A stretch of DNA of 64,000 bases, from assembly GCA_016717305.1 (NCBI GenBank), contig JADKFY010000003.1:186001-250000 (forward strand), given 5' to 3'. Below are positions 1 through 9,605 of the stretch, in pieces. Position 1 is the first letter of the stretch, and each line of letters starts with the position of its first letter. The notes under the pieces are model-generated. The model searched no databases, was not told the DNA's origin, and was given only the letters and a program-made list of their open reading frames with translations. A program made the translations under genes and the position numbers. The DNA is from Flavobacteriales bacterium. Lineage in GTDB: Bacteria > Bacteroidota > Bacteroidia > Flavobacteriales_F > PHOS-HE28.

Positions 1-129
1 CTCAAAGCCCGGATTCGCCACCAAGTTGGGCATGGTGTCGTTCTGCAAGGTGCGTTGCAGAACATTCTGGGCATGGCCCACGGTTGCGAATGCGAGTACC
101 GTAAGCAGGGTTGAGCTGGTCCGTTGCAT
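1..129 (-). CDS. N-terminus of a secreted protein (partial)
   Basis: Reading leftward from the ATG at 129, 43 codons stay open to the window edge. The product starts with MQRTSSTLLT, has a hydrophobic core and an A-Q signal peptidase site (GHA|QN), then reads NLVANPGFE. That last motif is the usual mature N-terminus of large Bacteroidota secreted or OmpA-like proteins (NLVPNPGFE type), many of them T9SS cargo. It diverges from the MATE gene at 289, leaving about 160 bp for both promoters. Secretion is well supported; the function is not visible because the rest lies outside the window. Confidence 0.7.
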   Translation of the reverse strand, partial: MQRTSSTLLTVLAFATVGHAQNVLQRTLQNDTMPNLVANPGFE

Positions 130-288
130 GGGCGCGAAATTATTCGTGAGGGCAAGGCGCAGAAGCAAACGGTGTGCCCGGTGTCAACAGTCCATGGTGG
201 AACATGCACGGGTTTGGCCTTGTCATTCGCACCTTCGCGACCCGGAAAAGACGACGGCAAATGGCTGCGCGTTTTGATCCGGAGGTGA

Positions 289-1677
289 ATGAAGAAGGTT
301 TGGGCACTCCTTTCTGAAAGTCTATCCGGTTCAGAGGAACAGGACTATACCGCTATCGGGATACGGCGTGCGATCGTGTTGTTGAGCATACCAATGGTGC
401 TGGAGATGGGCATGGAGGCCCTGTTCGCGTTGGTCGATATCTTCTTCGTGGCACAGCTAGGTGAAGTGGCAACGGCAACGGTGGGCCTTACCGAGACCAT
501 GATGGTGCCAGTGTATTCCATCGCCTGGGGATTGGGAATGGGCGCAACCGCCGTGGTGGCCCGACGTACCGGGGAGAAGAACAAGCCAGGTGCGCGGGTG
601 GCCGCCGCGCAGAGTGTGCTCATTGCCTTACTGATCGGTCTGGCACTGGCGGTACCGGCGGTGATCTGGGCACCCGAAATGCTGGTGCTGATCGGTGCCG
701 GGGAAGATGTGCGAGCCGTCGCGTTGCCTTTTACCCGGTTAATGCTCGCTAGCAACTTGATCATCATGTTGCTCTTCGTGGTGAACGCCGTTTTCCGTGG
801 CGCGGGAAATGCGCGCATGGCCTTGCGGACCTTGGCATTGGCGAATGGCATCAACATCGTTTTGGATCCCTTGTTGATCTTCGGAGTGGGCTTCTTTCCA
901 GAATTGGGGGTCTTCGGAGCTGCGGTTGCAACGTGTACCGGCCGCACGATCGGTGTGCTCTATCAATTGTACCACCTTACCAGAAAGGGCGGTCCCTTCG
1001 CCATACGGCTGCCCGATCTGCGCCCAGTGCGCGATGTGCTTGTCGGGATCATCAAGATCTCCATGGGCGGCATGGGGCAATTCCTGATCGCGAGCTTGAG
1101 CTGGGTGTTCCTGGTGCGCATCGTGGCCGGCTTCGGAACGGTCGCGGTAGCCGGATACATGGTGGCCTTCCGGATCATCATTGTAACACTGTTACCTGCT
1201 TGGGGAATGGCCAATGCAGCAGCAACGCTCGTAGGCCAGAACCTGGGAGCAAAACAACCCGAACGTGCAGAACGCAGTGCATGGCTTTGCGGCCACTACA
1301 ACATGTTCTTCATGGTAACCGTCATGCTCTTTTTCTGGGCAGCAGCGCCGTGGATCGTTTCCTTCTTCGACCAAAGCCCCGAGGCGGATGCCTTCGCCAT
1401 TCTGGCCTTGCGCGTAGTTAGCTTGGGCTACTTCTTCTACGGCTACGGAATGGTGCTTGCACAAGCCTTGAACGGTGCCGGTGACAGCCTTACGCCCACA
1501 TGGCTCAATGTGATCTGCTTCTGGGCGGTGGAAATTCCGCTGGCCTATCTGCTTGCAAATTCACTGCACTACGGACCGATCGGTGTTTATGCCTCCATCG
1601 CGATCAGCGAAAGTCTGCTGGCCGTCTTGTGCGCGATCATCTTCAAGCAGGGCAAGTGGAAGTTGATGAAGGTTTGA
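289..1677 (+). CDS. MATE-family multidrug/cation antiporter
   Basis: The 462-residue product is a typical length for a MATE (NorM/DinF-like) inner-membrane exporter, which uses Na+ or H+ gradients to expel cationic drugs or metabolites. About twelve hydrophobic segments form two homologous MatE halves (roughly residues 25-190 and 245-410). Family-like stretches include LSIPMVLEMGMEALFALVD near the N-terminus and AVAGYMVAFRI in the second half. The start is fixed by a strong GGAGG at 281-285 only three bases upstream, unusual here because most genes lack a Shine-Dalgarno site. It stands alone, divergent from the partial secreted gene. The substrate cannot be predicted. Confidence 0.9.
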   Translation: MKKVWALLSESLSGSEEQDYTAIGIRRAIVLLSIPMVLEMGMEALFALVDIFFVAQLGEVATATVGLTETMMVPVYSIAWGLGMGATAVVARRTGEKNKPGARVAAAQSVLIALLIGLALAVPAVIWAPEMLVLIGAGEDVRAVALPFTRLMLASNLIIMLLFVVNAVFRGAGNARMALRTLALANGINIVLDPLLIFGVGFFPELGVFGAAVATCTGRTIGVLYQLYHLTRKGGPFAIRLPDLRPVRDVLVGIIKISMGGMGQFLIASLSWVFLVRIVAGFGTVAVAGYMVAFRIIIVTLLPAWGMANAAATLVGQNLGAKQPERAERSAWLCGHYNMFFMVTVMLFFWAAAPWIVSFFDQSPEADAFAILALRVVSLGYFFYGYGMVLAQALNGAGDSLTPTWLNVICFWAVEIPLAYLLANSLHYGPIGVYASIAISESLLAVLCAIIFKQGKWKLMKV

Positions 1678-1946
1678 GATCAGCCCGTGAAAATGTGAAG
1701 TATGCGCCACAAGGCCCACTTCACATCCTTGCATTCCCTCAACTCCTTTCATTACCACCCTTCCTGCTCCCTCTGACCAACGTCGTCCGGCCGGCACCCT
1801 TGTCACCATGCAAGCGAAGACACGAGCCTCTACGTGATTTGAAGGATCAGGTGCCTCACTCCGTTCGCAATGGACAAAGACGCGATAGTTGAATATCGAA
1901 ATTAAGTCGCACATTTGGTTCTATTCGACCTATCAACTCTTCGCCC

Positions 1947-2618
1947 ATGTCCATTCAAAGGCCCCTGCTGATCATTTTCCTAATGTTGGGAGAATGCACA
2001 GTACAAGGTCAATCGAAGAGTTTAGAACTTGGAATTGAAGGTGGGCCAAGCTTGACATCAATTCGAGGAAACATTCTTACAGACGAACTCGAAAGCATCA
2101 TAAGCTATTCGATCGGACCTACTGTCCAGTTCAATTTCAGTGAACGATTTGCCTTGCGCACCGGCTGTTCGTTGGAAAGAAAAGGTTCTGCAGGATACCT
2201 CATGGCAGTGGACGTGAATGGGAACGTAATAGGGAAAACTAAGCTCCACGAGGATTTCGACTATCTGACCTTCCCGTTGCTTGCAAGGGTCTCATTCGGA
2301 ACGAAGGTCAAATTCGTGGTGAATGCGGGCCCTTTCCTTGGCTATCTGCTGAAGCAAACCGAACACAGTGATCCGATCCTGGATTTTCCGGGGTATTCCG
2401 TTGAACACACGGACCTTTATAGACGTACCGACCTTGGCGTTACTGCTGGTGTCGGAGTTGTCATTCGAGTTCGTACGCATCTCCGCGTATCTGCAGAGCT
2501 ACGGAACAATCTGGGTTTGATGAACGTGAGTGCTTCACCCCTGATCAACAATGGCTCGTTCAAGACCAATTCAACAGTCTTGTTGGTCGGTTGTGGATAT
2601 GTGTTCGGAAAGCAATGA
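1947..2618 (+). CDS. PorT-like outer-membrane beta-barrel protein
   Basis: This 223-residue protein starts with a short hydrophobic signal segment (LLIIFLMLGECTVQGQ) and continues as alternating beta strands. Features such as LELGIEGGPSLTSIRGN, a RTGCSLERKG strand and the aromatic C-terminus LLVGCGYVFGKQ fit the outer-membrane barrel family PF13568 (PorT-like). Such proteins sit in the outer membrane and mostly have unknown function. The start lies three bases after a TTCG motif, like several other starts here. A degenerate copy of its last 20 codons lies downstream at 2873-2932, so the locus was once duplicated or rearranged. Confidence 0.75.
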   Translation: MSIQRPLLIIFLMLGECTVQGQSKSLELGIEGGPSLTSIRGNILTDELESIISYSIGPTVQFNFSERFALRTGCSLERKGSAGYLMAVDVNGNVIGKTKLHEDFDYLTFPLLARVSFGTKVKFVVNAGPFLGYLLKQTEHSDPILDFPGYSVEHTDLYRRTDLGVTAGVGVVIRVRTHLRVSAELRNNLGLMNVSASPLINNGSFKTNSTVLLVGCGYVFGKQ

Positions 2619-2724
2619 AGGGGCGGAAAGCGGTTAACCTAGATCGAAATGACGATCCTGGACCACATGCAAAGCGCCTGTCGGTGAAACTCCGAAAAGC
2701 TATTCCATACTCCTTCACAGCACC

Positions 2725-2820
2725 GCATTGCGAGCCGGTAGGCGAGCCCATCTGCGTAATCTGCGGAAAACCATTCCATTGCACGGCATTCTCACTCCAG
2801 TTCTACAGAACCCCTACCTC
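2725..2820. repeat. Dispersed ~95-bp repeat, copy 1
   Basis: This intergenic stretch starts with GCATTGCGAGCCGGTAGGC and continues through a CTGCGTAATCTG box to CCCCTACCTC. It recurs in direct orientation at 2976-3072 with scattered mismatches. The CTGCGTAATCTGnGGA box resembles intergenic repeat sequences that I recall from Bacteroidota and other genomes. It shows no coding sense. Confidence 0.7.
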
Positions 2821-2872
2821 GGCTTCAAAACCGCCCAAGACACAGCATACCGGTAAAGATCGCGTTGCGCAT

Positions 2873-2932
2873 AACGCTTCTATAAAGACCAGTTCTGCTG
2901 CATTACTGGTAGGTGCGGCTTACGTGTTCTGA
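2873..2932 (+). pseudogene. Orphan C-terminal tail of a PorT-like barrel
   Basis: Twenty codons read NASIKTSSAALLVGAAYVF and a stop. They align with the end of the intact barrel at 2559-2618 (NGSFKTNSTVLLVGCGYVF). No matching upstream barrel sequence is visible, and a dispersed repeat copy lies just before it. This looks like the leftover tail of a deleted paralogue. Confidence 0.6.
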
Positions 2933-2975
2933 GCCACAAACCGATCCGTAGAGGAACCACTTCGTACCCAAAACG

Positions 2976-3072
2976 GCATTGCGAGCCGGTAGGCAAGCCC
3001 ATCTGCGTAATCTGTGGATAACTATTCCACTGCACGGTTTTAACGCTCCAATTCTTCGGTCACACTCCTACC
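2976..3072. repeat. Dispersed ~95-bp repeat, copy 2
   Basis: Second copy of the repeat at 2725-2820, same orientation: GCATTGCGAGCCGGTAGGCA, the box CTGCGTAATCTGTGGATAAC, and an end at CACACTCCTACCGCGG. It runs into the last codons of porX (stop at 3068-3070), so the repeat supplies the porX 3' end and may act in its transcript end. Confidence 0.65.
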
Positions 3073-4618
3073 GCGGATTAAGCACAGCCCAAGGCACCAA
3101 CATCTCTTCCAACGATATCCCACCATGCTGGAACGTATGCCTGAAGTAGGTCACGAAGTGGTTGTAGTTGTTCGGGTACACGAAGAAACGGTCGCTCTTG
3201 GCGAAGATGTACACCGTGCTCACGTTGGCTTTTGGTAGAAAGACCGTAGCTGGATCCTTCACCACCAGCACATCGCGGTTCTCGTACGTTAGGTTGCGTC
3301 CGTGCTTGTAGCGCAAGTTGCTGTTGGTGTTGCGGTCGCCGACCACCTTGCTCGGTTCGTTCACGCGCACTGTGCCGTGGTCCGTGGTGATCACCATGCG
3401 GCCACCGCGCTCCGCGATGCCTTTGATAATGTCGAACAATGGCGAGTGCTCGAACCAGCTTTTCGTGAGGCTACGGTAAGCGGCATCGTCCTCGGCGAGT
3501 TCGCGGATCACCTCCATCTCGGTGCGGGCGTGGCTCAGCATATCCACGAAATTGTAGACGATCACATTGAGCGGATTGTCCATCAAATTATTCAGGCTCT
3601 CCGAGAGTTTGCGGCCTGCGTTGAGGTTCAGGATCTTGTGGTAGCTGTACTTCACATCCTTGCCCAAGCGCTTCAGCATGGCACCGATGAATTCCTCTTC
3701 GTGCGCGTTCTTGCTGCCTTCCTCGTCCTCGCTTATCCACTTACCGGGATGCCGTTTTTCGATCTCGCTTGGCATCATACCAGTGAAGATCGCGTTGCGT
3801 GCATATTGTGTGGCGGTGGGCAGAATGCTGTAGAACAACCCTTCCTCTTCCACGCGGAAGAATTCACTGATGATCGGTTCCAGCACACGCCATTGGTCCA
3901 GACGCAGGTTGTCGATAAGCACCATGAAGAGCGGCGACTTCTTTTCATCGATCAGCGGTGCCACCTTGGCCTTGAACAGCTGATGGCTCTGCAACGGCGC
4001 GTCTCCCCTACCGTTCACCCAATCCACGTAGTTGTCGATCACGAACCGACTGAACAACTCATTCGCTTCGGCCCATTGGCTGCGGAGAATGTCCGTCATG
4101 CCTTGGTCCTGGCCTTTGCTCAGTTCCAATTCCCAACGCACCAGTTCGGTGTACAATTCCTTCCACTCATCGGTGGTGTGCTTATCGCCCAAGCGCATGC
4201 CCAGCTGGCGGAATTGTTGCTGGTAATCGCTGGTGGTCTTTTCGCTTACCAGTCGTCGTCCTTCGAGGTTCTTCTTCAGCGAAAGCAGGATCTGGTTCGG
4301 GTTCACCGGCTTGATCAGGTAATCGCTGATCTTGCCACCGATCGCACCTTCCATGATGTGCTCCTCTTCGCTCTTGGTGATCATCACGATCGGCACGCGG
4401 GGCCGAACGAGCTTGATGCGCGCCAAGGTCTCCAAGCCACTAAGGCCGGGCATGTTCTCGTCGAGGAACACGATGTCGTATTCTTTTTCGGTCGCCTTCT
4501 CCACGGCGTCCAATCCGTTGTTAACGGTGTCCACGGCGTAGCCCTTCTCTTCGAGGAAGAGCACGTGCGGACGTAGAAGATCGATCTCGTCATCGGCCCA
4601 GAGGATTGTTGCGGTCAT
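3068..4618 (-). CDS. porX: PorX, T9SS two-component response regulator with PglZ domain
   Basis: The 516-residue product matches PorX, which with the sensor PorY controls expression and function of the type IX secretion system. Residues 1-125 form a receiver domain: acidic pocket D9/D10, phospho-acceptor D53 in FLDENMPG, and K103 in YLIKP. From about residue 150 a PglZ (alkaline-phosphatase superfamily) domain follows, with MVLIDNLRLDQW, the nucleophile region LPTATQYARNA and the metal-binding TTDHGT; this part is known to hydrolyse oligonucleotides. I chose ATG 4618 because the product then begins directly at the receiver domain (MTATILWADDE), although the frame stays open to 4804. The gene is monocistronic. 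The many T9SS cargo genes nearby fit its role. Confidence 0.93.
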   Translation of the reverse strand: MTATILWADDEIDLLRPHVLFLEEKGYAVDTVNNGLDAVEKATEKEYDIVFLDENMPGLSGLETLARIKLVRPRVPIVMITKSEEEHIMEGAIGGKISDYLIKPVNPNQILLSLKKNLEGRRLVSEKTTSDYQQQFRQLGMRLGDKHTTDEWKELYTELVRWELELSKGQDQGMTDILRSQWAEANELFSRFVIDNYVDWVNGRGDAPLQSHQLFKAKVAPLIDEKKSPLFMVLIDNLRLDQWRVLEPIISEFFRVEEEGLFYSILPTATQYARNAIFTGMMPSEIEKRHPGKWISEDEEGSKNAHEEEFIGAMLKRLGKDVKYSYHKILNLNAGRKLSESLNNLMDNPLNVIVYNFVDMLSHARTEMEVIRELAEDDAAYRSLTKSWFEHSPLFDIIKGIAERGGRMVITTDHGTVRVNEPSKVVGDRNTNSNLRYKHGRNLTYENRDVLVVKDPATVFLPKANVSTVYIFAKSDRFFVYPNNYNHFVTYFRHTFQHGGISLEEMLVPWAVLNPR

Positions 4619-5330
4619 GTTCGGCGGTGGTGCAATTGCGGGTGGTCCTGCAGGCCTTGTCTTGGTCAAGTTCATGCAGACCCAACGCAGGAATGGGTTC
4701 TGTGTTGCCCGGTGGTACTTTCGGGGCCGTGAAGGTATGTTAATGCGAACAGCGCCAAGGGCGCGATCAGAGCCGAGTCGAATCCAGAATTGACAGGACA
4801 ACAAGCTCGAAATGCCTTTACGACCGCGAATAATTCCTTCTGGGGAAATGTCAAGATTTCATGACGTGATTGTCGGCGACATTGCTTTCGTTCTGCAAAT
4901 CTTGGCACCCTATGGGACAAAATTGAAGCTGAAGTGGGAAACGAGGACACATTTGGAGCCCTTATGGTTTGGCCTACCAAGGAAATTCAAGAGCTCTTCA
5001 GCTATTGACTTGGTTTTCAACCTCAAGTGGAAGATGGGAGCATGAACTATCGTTGTACGGGCGGAAGAAATGACTTGTACGACATCCAAAAACGCCCCCT
5101 TCATCAAAGATCCCTTTCATTTCACCATCATACACTGCAAAATGCAAAAGTGGGCTTGGTATTTATCGGCGGTTTCATCACCGTGCCGCCACCCTGGTCT
5201 GATTGACCGACAAGTAATAGCGCCTGCGGTACATCGAACAATTGGATCTTTCGCCCTTGTTGCATCCCAGTGCCATGGGCGTGAAGGTGCGGTTCGCCCT
5301 ACATTCGCGTTCCCCTTGCCCACCCTGCCC
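4619..5330. other. No gene seen
   Basis: About 710 bp separate the divergent porX and BNR-propeller genes. Short frames exist on both strands (for example 4812-5045) but show no family resemblance or start signal. A TACATTCG element at 5300-5307 may be the -7 box of the downstream gene. Confidence 0.5.
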
Positions 5331-7837
5331 ATGCGCCTTCCATTCACGCTCCTCCTCACCCTTGCACTTTCGGCGGCGCACGCACAACCGTGGGTGCAAC
5401 TGATGCTGGACCCAACGACGGACCTGCACACGGTGAAGCAAGCGTTCGATGAAGCGTGGGAAGGGCGTGCCTACGAGAAAGGCAAAGGGTGGAAACAATT
5501 CCAACGTTGGTATTGGTTCATGGACCAACGCACCTGGCCCAGCGGTCAGCGGTTGGACCCGGCAGTGTACATGGAGGCCGCTGCGGAAGTGAACGCCGCG
5601 CGCTTGAACGTGGCCGGACAGCGGAACGCTTCAGTGTGGGAACCCCTGGGCCCCACACTGTGGAACAGCATCTCTTACAACCCCGGCAACGGGCGGGTGA
5701 ACACGGTGGCCATCGCCCCATCGGACCCCAGCATCGTGTATGCAGGCACACCAGCATCCGGCCTTTGGAAGAGCACGAATGGCGGCAACGGCTGGGCATC
5801 GCTCTACACCGATCTGCCATCCATGGGCATATCGGGGATCGCTGTACACCCCACCGCACCGGACACCGTGTACATCGCCACGGGCGATGGCGACGGGAGC
5901 GACACCTTCAGCGCCGGTGTACTAAAGAGTTATGATGGCGGCCAAAGCTGGAACACCACGGGCCTCAATTGGACCATCGACCAAGGGCGTAACGTGCGTG
6001 CATTGCGCATGCATCCGTGGAACCCGCGGCGCCTGATGTGCGCCACCACCAATGGACTGTACCGCACGGTGAACGGCGGCACCACCTGGTCCCAAGCCGG
6101 GTCCGCCTCCTTCTACGATGTGGACTTCAAGCCCGGGGACAGTGTCATCACCTACGCGTGCAACGATAAGTTCTATCGTAGCAGCGCCAGTGGCTTCACC
6201 TATTCCGTGATCACCAATGGAGTGCCCGCCAGCGATCTGGTGGGCCGCATGGCCATCGGTGTTTCACCTCTCGACCCCGAGCTGGTTTACCTGCTGTGCA
6301 GCAATGAGGAGGACGGCTCCTTCTTGGGCCTATACCGCAGTATCGATGGTGGCGAAACCTTTGAAGAACGCTCCAACAGCCCCAACCTTTTCGGCTATGA
6401 AGAAGATGCATCCGATCCTGGCGGACAAGCTTGGTACGACATGGCCCTTGCAGTGGACGCCAACGATCCGCAGACGGTGTATATCGGCGGCATCAACGTG
6501 TGGAAGAGCACGGATGGTGGGCAGACTTGGACCATCATATCGCATTGGGTAAGCCCTTCGGACATCGGATACACCCATGCGGACATCCATGGGCTGGAGG
6601 TACTGGATGGCAAACTATTCTGTGCCTCGGATGGTGGTCTTTACGTGAGTGAAGATGATGGCGAGGAGTGGACGGACCTGAGCGCCGGGCTGGACATTAC
6701 CCAGTTCTACCGCCTCGGTGGCAGCGAGATCCAAAGCGACCTGATCATGGCCGGTGCGCAGGACAACGGTTCCAACCGCTTCCTGAACGAGGCGTGGACC
6801 CATGTCTACGGCGCAGATGGCATGGAGGCTGCGGTAGACCCCTGGGACCCTTTCACGGTCTATGCATCATACCAACTCGGCGGCCTCATGCGCTCGTACG
6901 ATCGCGGGGAGAATTGGGATTTCATTGGCGACTCGGTGCCCGATGATGGTCCGTGGGTCACCCCCTTCGCCATTGATCCGAACAACCCGGATCGCATTGT
7001 GGCCGGCTACCGCAACCTGTGGATCAGTGAGGACCAAGGGAACTTCTGGAACATGGCGAGCGACTGGGACAACGAAACCTCCGTGCGTTGTTTGGCCATT
7101 GCCCCTTCGGATGGGAACGTGATCTACGTGGGCCGCAATGACCTGCTTGTGCGCAGTGACTTTGGTGGCGGCATTTGGCAAAACATAGATGGGAGCCTTC
7201 CCGACCTCTCCCCCACTTCCTTCGCCGTTGACCCAATTGACCCCATGCATGTCTGGATCAGTTTCTCCGGCACCTCCGCTGGATCGAAAGTCTATGAGAG
7301 CAACAACGGCGGCAACAGCTGGACCAACCAGAGCATAGGCCTGCCGAACGTACCGGTGAACAGCTTGGCCTTGGACCCCGGCGTGGTGAACGGCATCTAC
7401 GCAGGCACGGATCTCGGCGTGTTCTACCGCGATGATATCCTTGGCGCATGGGAGCCTTTTGGCGAAAGCCTGCCCAACGTAATAGTCACCGAACTGGAGG
7501 TGAATTTGGCGAGCGGCAAACTGCGCGCCGCCACTTACGGCCGGGGCATCTGGCAGGCGGATCTGTATGCGTCGCTCATTACGGGGATCTCCAGTAGCAC
7601 CACCGATGGACCCGGCCTGCACCGGTTGGATGGCGAAGGCCGCTACCGCGTGGTGCCCACGGAAGCCCATGGCCGACTATTGAATGTGCAGGTATTGGAT
7701 ACCCGCGGCCGCACGCTCAGTGCACAGGTTGGCACCGGCGACCGCTCCGTGATAGACCTCGGCGACAAGCTGCAGGCGCTTACTTGGTCAGCATCACTAC
7801 GCAAAACGCTACGTGGACCTACCGCATCAGCAGATAA
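5331..7837 (+). CDS. BNR/Vps10-type propeller protein, T9SS cargo (frameshifted near its end)
   Basis: The product starts with a signal peptide (MRLPFTLLLTLALSAAHAQ) and has repeated sialidase/BNR motifs such as GLWKSTNGGNGW, VLKSYDGGQSW, LYRTVNGGTTW and VWKSTDGGQTW, the pattern of a Vps10/sortilin-like beta-propeller. Such Bacteroidota proteins are secreted through T9SS and often bind or cut glycans or proteins. The reading frame does not stop where expected: a base seems missing near 7773. Adding one C restores the ending AYLVSITTQNATWTYRISR and the TAA at 7835-7837, a classic T9SS sorting tail, giving about 835 residues. As written, the frame runs into the HD gene. The start at 5331 is the first that exposes a signal peptide. 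Confidence 0.8.
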
Positions 7838-7847
7838 GGACCCAGCC

Positions 7848-9065
7848 ATGAAGATCCTCAACGACCCCATCTACGGCTTCATCACCGTGCCGCATCCGCT
7901 GGTGTTGAAGCTGATCGACCACAAGTGGTTCCAACGGTTGAGGTACATCAAGCAACTGGGGTTGTCGCACTTGGTGTACCCCGGTGCATTGCACACGCGC
8001 TTCCACCATGCGCTGGGTGCCATGCACCTCATGGGCTTGGCGATCGATGTGCTGCGCAGCAAGGGCCACGACATTTCAGAAGAAGAAGCGTTGGGCGCCG
8101 CGATCGCGATCCTGCTGCACGATGTCGGGCACGGTCCGTTCAGCCATGCGTTGGAGCACAGCTTGGTGCAAGGCATCGATCACGAAGCCATCAGCGCGTT
8201 GGTCATGGACCGGTTGAACGCCGAATTCGATGGCGCGCTCGATCTGGGTATCCGCATCTTCAGGGACCAGTACCCACGCCGTGTTCTGCACCAACTCGTG
8301 AGCAGCCAGTTGGATGTGGACCGCATGGACTACCTGAACCGCGACAGCTTCTATACCGGCGTGAGCGAAGGCGTGATCGGCGGCGACCGCATCATCAAGA
8401 TGTTGGAACTGGTGGATGACAAATTGGTGGTGGAGGAAAAGGCGATCTACAGCATCGAGAAATTCATTGTTGCGCGCCGCTTGATGTACTGGCAAGTGTA
8501 CCTGCACAAGACCGTGGTGGCCTGCGAACTCATGCTGGTGGAAACGCTGCGCCGTGCGAATGAATTGGCCCTGGCCGGAACGGCGGTGTTCGGATCACCG
8601 GCCTTGTTGCGTTTCCTTGGTGCGAAACACCACCGCGATTCCTTCATGGACCCCGCCGTGCTCAACGACTTCCTTAAGCTGGACGACCATGACGTGATGG
8701 GGGCTGTGAAAGTGTGGAGCGACCATCCCGACACCACCTTGTCCAACTTGGCAAGCGACCTTGTGGAACGCCGCAACCTGCGCATCCGTTTGCAAGAAGA
8801 GCCGTGGGATCCGGCGCGCATTGCAGACTTGAAGCAACGCGTTGCCAAGCAGTTGAAGATCGACATCGCCCAGGCGGATCGTTTCGTACTCCACGGCAGC
8901 ATCGTGAACAACGCCTACGATCCCAGCAAGGACCGCATCGAATTGAAATACAAGGACGGCACCCTACGCGACATCGCCGAAGCCAGCGACAACCTCGGCA
9001 TAGCAGCACTCAGCCGCCCGGTTGAAAAGTTCTACTTGGCTTGGCCGCGGTGGTTGGGGAAGTGA
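7848..9065 (+). CDS. HD-domain phosphohydrolase (dNTPase-like)
   Basis: The 405-residue product belongs to the widespread Bacteroidota HD-superfamily proteins related to deoxynucleoside triphosphate triphosphohydrolases. It opens with MKILNDPIYGFITVPHPLVL. Metal ligands are visible at TRFHHALG (residues 50-57), ILLHDVGHGPFSH (H91, D92) and SSQLDVDRMDYLNRD. The length is normal. The true start is ATG 7848, ten bases after the repaired stop of the BNR gene. In the sequence as given the frame is continuous from the BNR gene, which creates an artificial 1331-residue fusion. The HD protein itself looks intact and cytoplasmic; its substrate is not proven. Confidence 0.88.
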   Translation: MKILNDPIYGFITVPHPLVLKLIDHKWFQRLRYIKQLGLSHLVYPGALHTRFHHALGAMHLMGLAIDVLRSKGHDISEEEALGAAIAILLHDVGHGPFSHALEHSLVQGIDHEAISALVMDRLNAEFDGALDLGIRIFRDQYPRRVLHQLVSSQLDVDRMDYLNRDSFYTGVSEGVIGGDRIIKMLELVDDKLVVEEKAIYSIEKFIVARRLMYWQVYLHKTVVACELMLVETLRRANELALAGTAVFGSPALLRFLGAKHHRDSFMDPAVLNDFLKLDDHDVMGAVKVWSDHPDTTLSNLASDLVERRNLRIRLQEEPWDPARIADLKQRVAKQLKIDIAQADRFVLHGSIVNNAYDPSKDRIELKYKDGTLRDIAEASDNLGIAALSRPVEKFYLAWPRWLGK

Positions 9066-9183
9066 GGGGGGGGGGGCCCCCCCCCCCCCCGGGCGGCGGG
9101 GCCGCCCCCGGGGGGCAGGCCCCGGCCCCCGGGGGGGGGGGGGCGGGGCGGGGGGGCCCGCGCCCGGGCGGGGGGGGGGGGGG
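9066..9183. repeat. G/C-only low-complexity island
   Basis: Right after the HD gene's stop come 118 bases with a single A (9117) and no T: about 11 G, then 14 C, then blocks such as GGGCGGCGGGGCC and long G runs. The flanks are of ordinary composition. It can fold into very stable hairpins or quadruplexes, but it also looks like a poly-G/poly-C assembly error. Confidence 0.85.
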
Positions 9184-9229
9184 AGGGATGAAGGAAGGAG
9201 CGCAGGACCACAAGTGCGAGAGTAACACA

Positions 9230-9424
9230 ATGAACATGGAAAACAAGCGAACCATACCCTTCGTTCCTTACATCATTGCGCTCATTATTGGGCGTGCTCT
9301 GTACGGAGAATTCGACGTTGAAACCATGCGCTTCGAAAACACAGCCTTGGCCATCGTGTACATGGTCGGTTTCGGGATGGCCCTGTATTTGATCGTAAAG
9401 GGCCACATGGGTAGGACCAAGTGA
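9230..9424 (+). CDS. Small two-helix membrane protein
   Basis: A 64-residue protein beginning MNMENKRTIPFVPY. Two hydrophobic helices are visible: PFVPYIIALIIGRALYG (residues 9-26) and ALAIVYMVGFGMALYLIV (about residues 38-55), followed by a basic tail KGHMGRTK. I recognise no family. Upstream in-frame sequence runs into the G/C island and is implausible as coding, so the start was placed at the first methionine before the hydrophobic part. Its composition is normal for the genome, which suggests a real gene next to an artefactual or unusual island. Confidence 0.5.
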   Translation: MNMENKRTIPFVPYIIALIIGRALYGEFDVETMRFENTALAIVYMVGFGMALYLIVKGHMGRTK

Positions 9425-9431
9425 GATGTGA

Positions 9432-9605
9432 CCGGTTCGGACCCGTGGACAGGACCTCTATCTTGATACTTGGTTTTTGAAGAAGCCACGCGGAACGCAG
9501 GACCGCGGCAGCGCGAGCTTAAGCCCGGACACGAAGGGCGCTACTTTTTGGCTCAGCGATCTGCAACATTTGAAGAACCAGAATGAGATCAAAATCGACC
9601 AGTGA
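9432..9605 (+). pseudogene. Possible C-terminal remnant of a polymorphic toxin
   Basis: An open frame of 57 codons with no start codon ends at the TGA 9603-9605, overlapping the first codons of the immunity-like gene at 9583. Its end reads KGATFWLSDLQHLKNQNE followed by IKIDQ. A frame that ends inside the start of an immunity gene is what the tail of a Rhs or CdiA-type toxin would look like. I do not recognise the toxin fold, so this rests mainly on position. Confidence 0.3.

Noticed and set aside
345..947. 200-codon frame opposite the MATE gene
   Set aside because: Antisense shadow of a conserved transporter; low-complexity alanine/proline/threonine product.
3302..4576. 424-codon frame opposite porX
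   Set aside because: It is an antisense shadow of the well-supported porX coding sequence and shows no domain.
4812..5107. Small proteins in the porX-BNR gap
   Set aside because: Overlapping frames on both strands with no family, no signal sequence and no start signal.
5070..9065. A genuine 1331-residue BNR-HD fusion protein
   Set aside because: A one-base correction gives two complete, separately known proteins with a normal T9SS tail and a normal HD start.
9066..9229. Glycine/proline-rich proteins encoded by the G/C island
   Set aside because: Several open frames on both strands arise only from homopolymeric composition.
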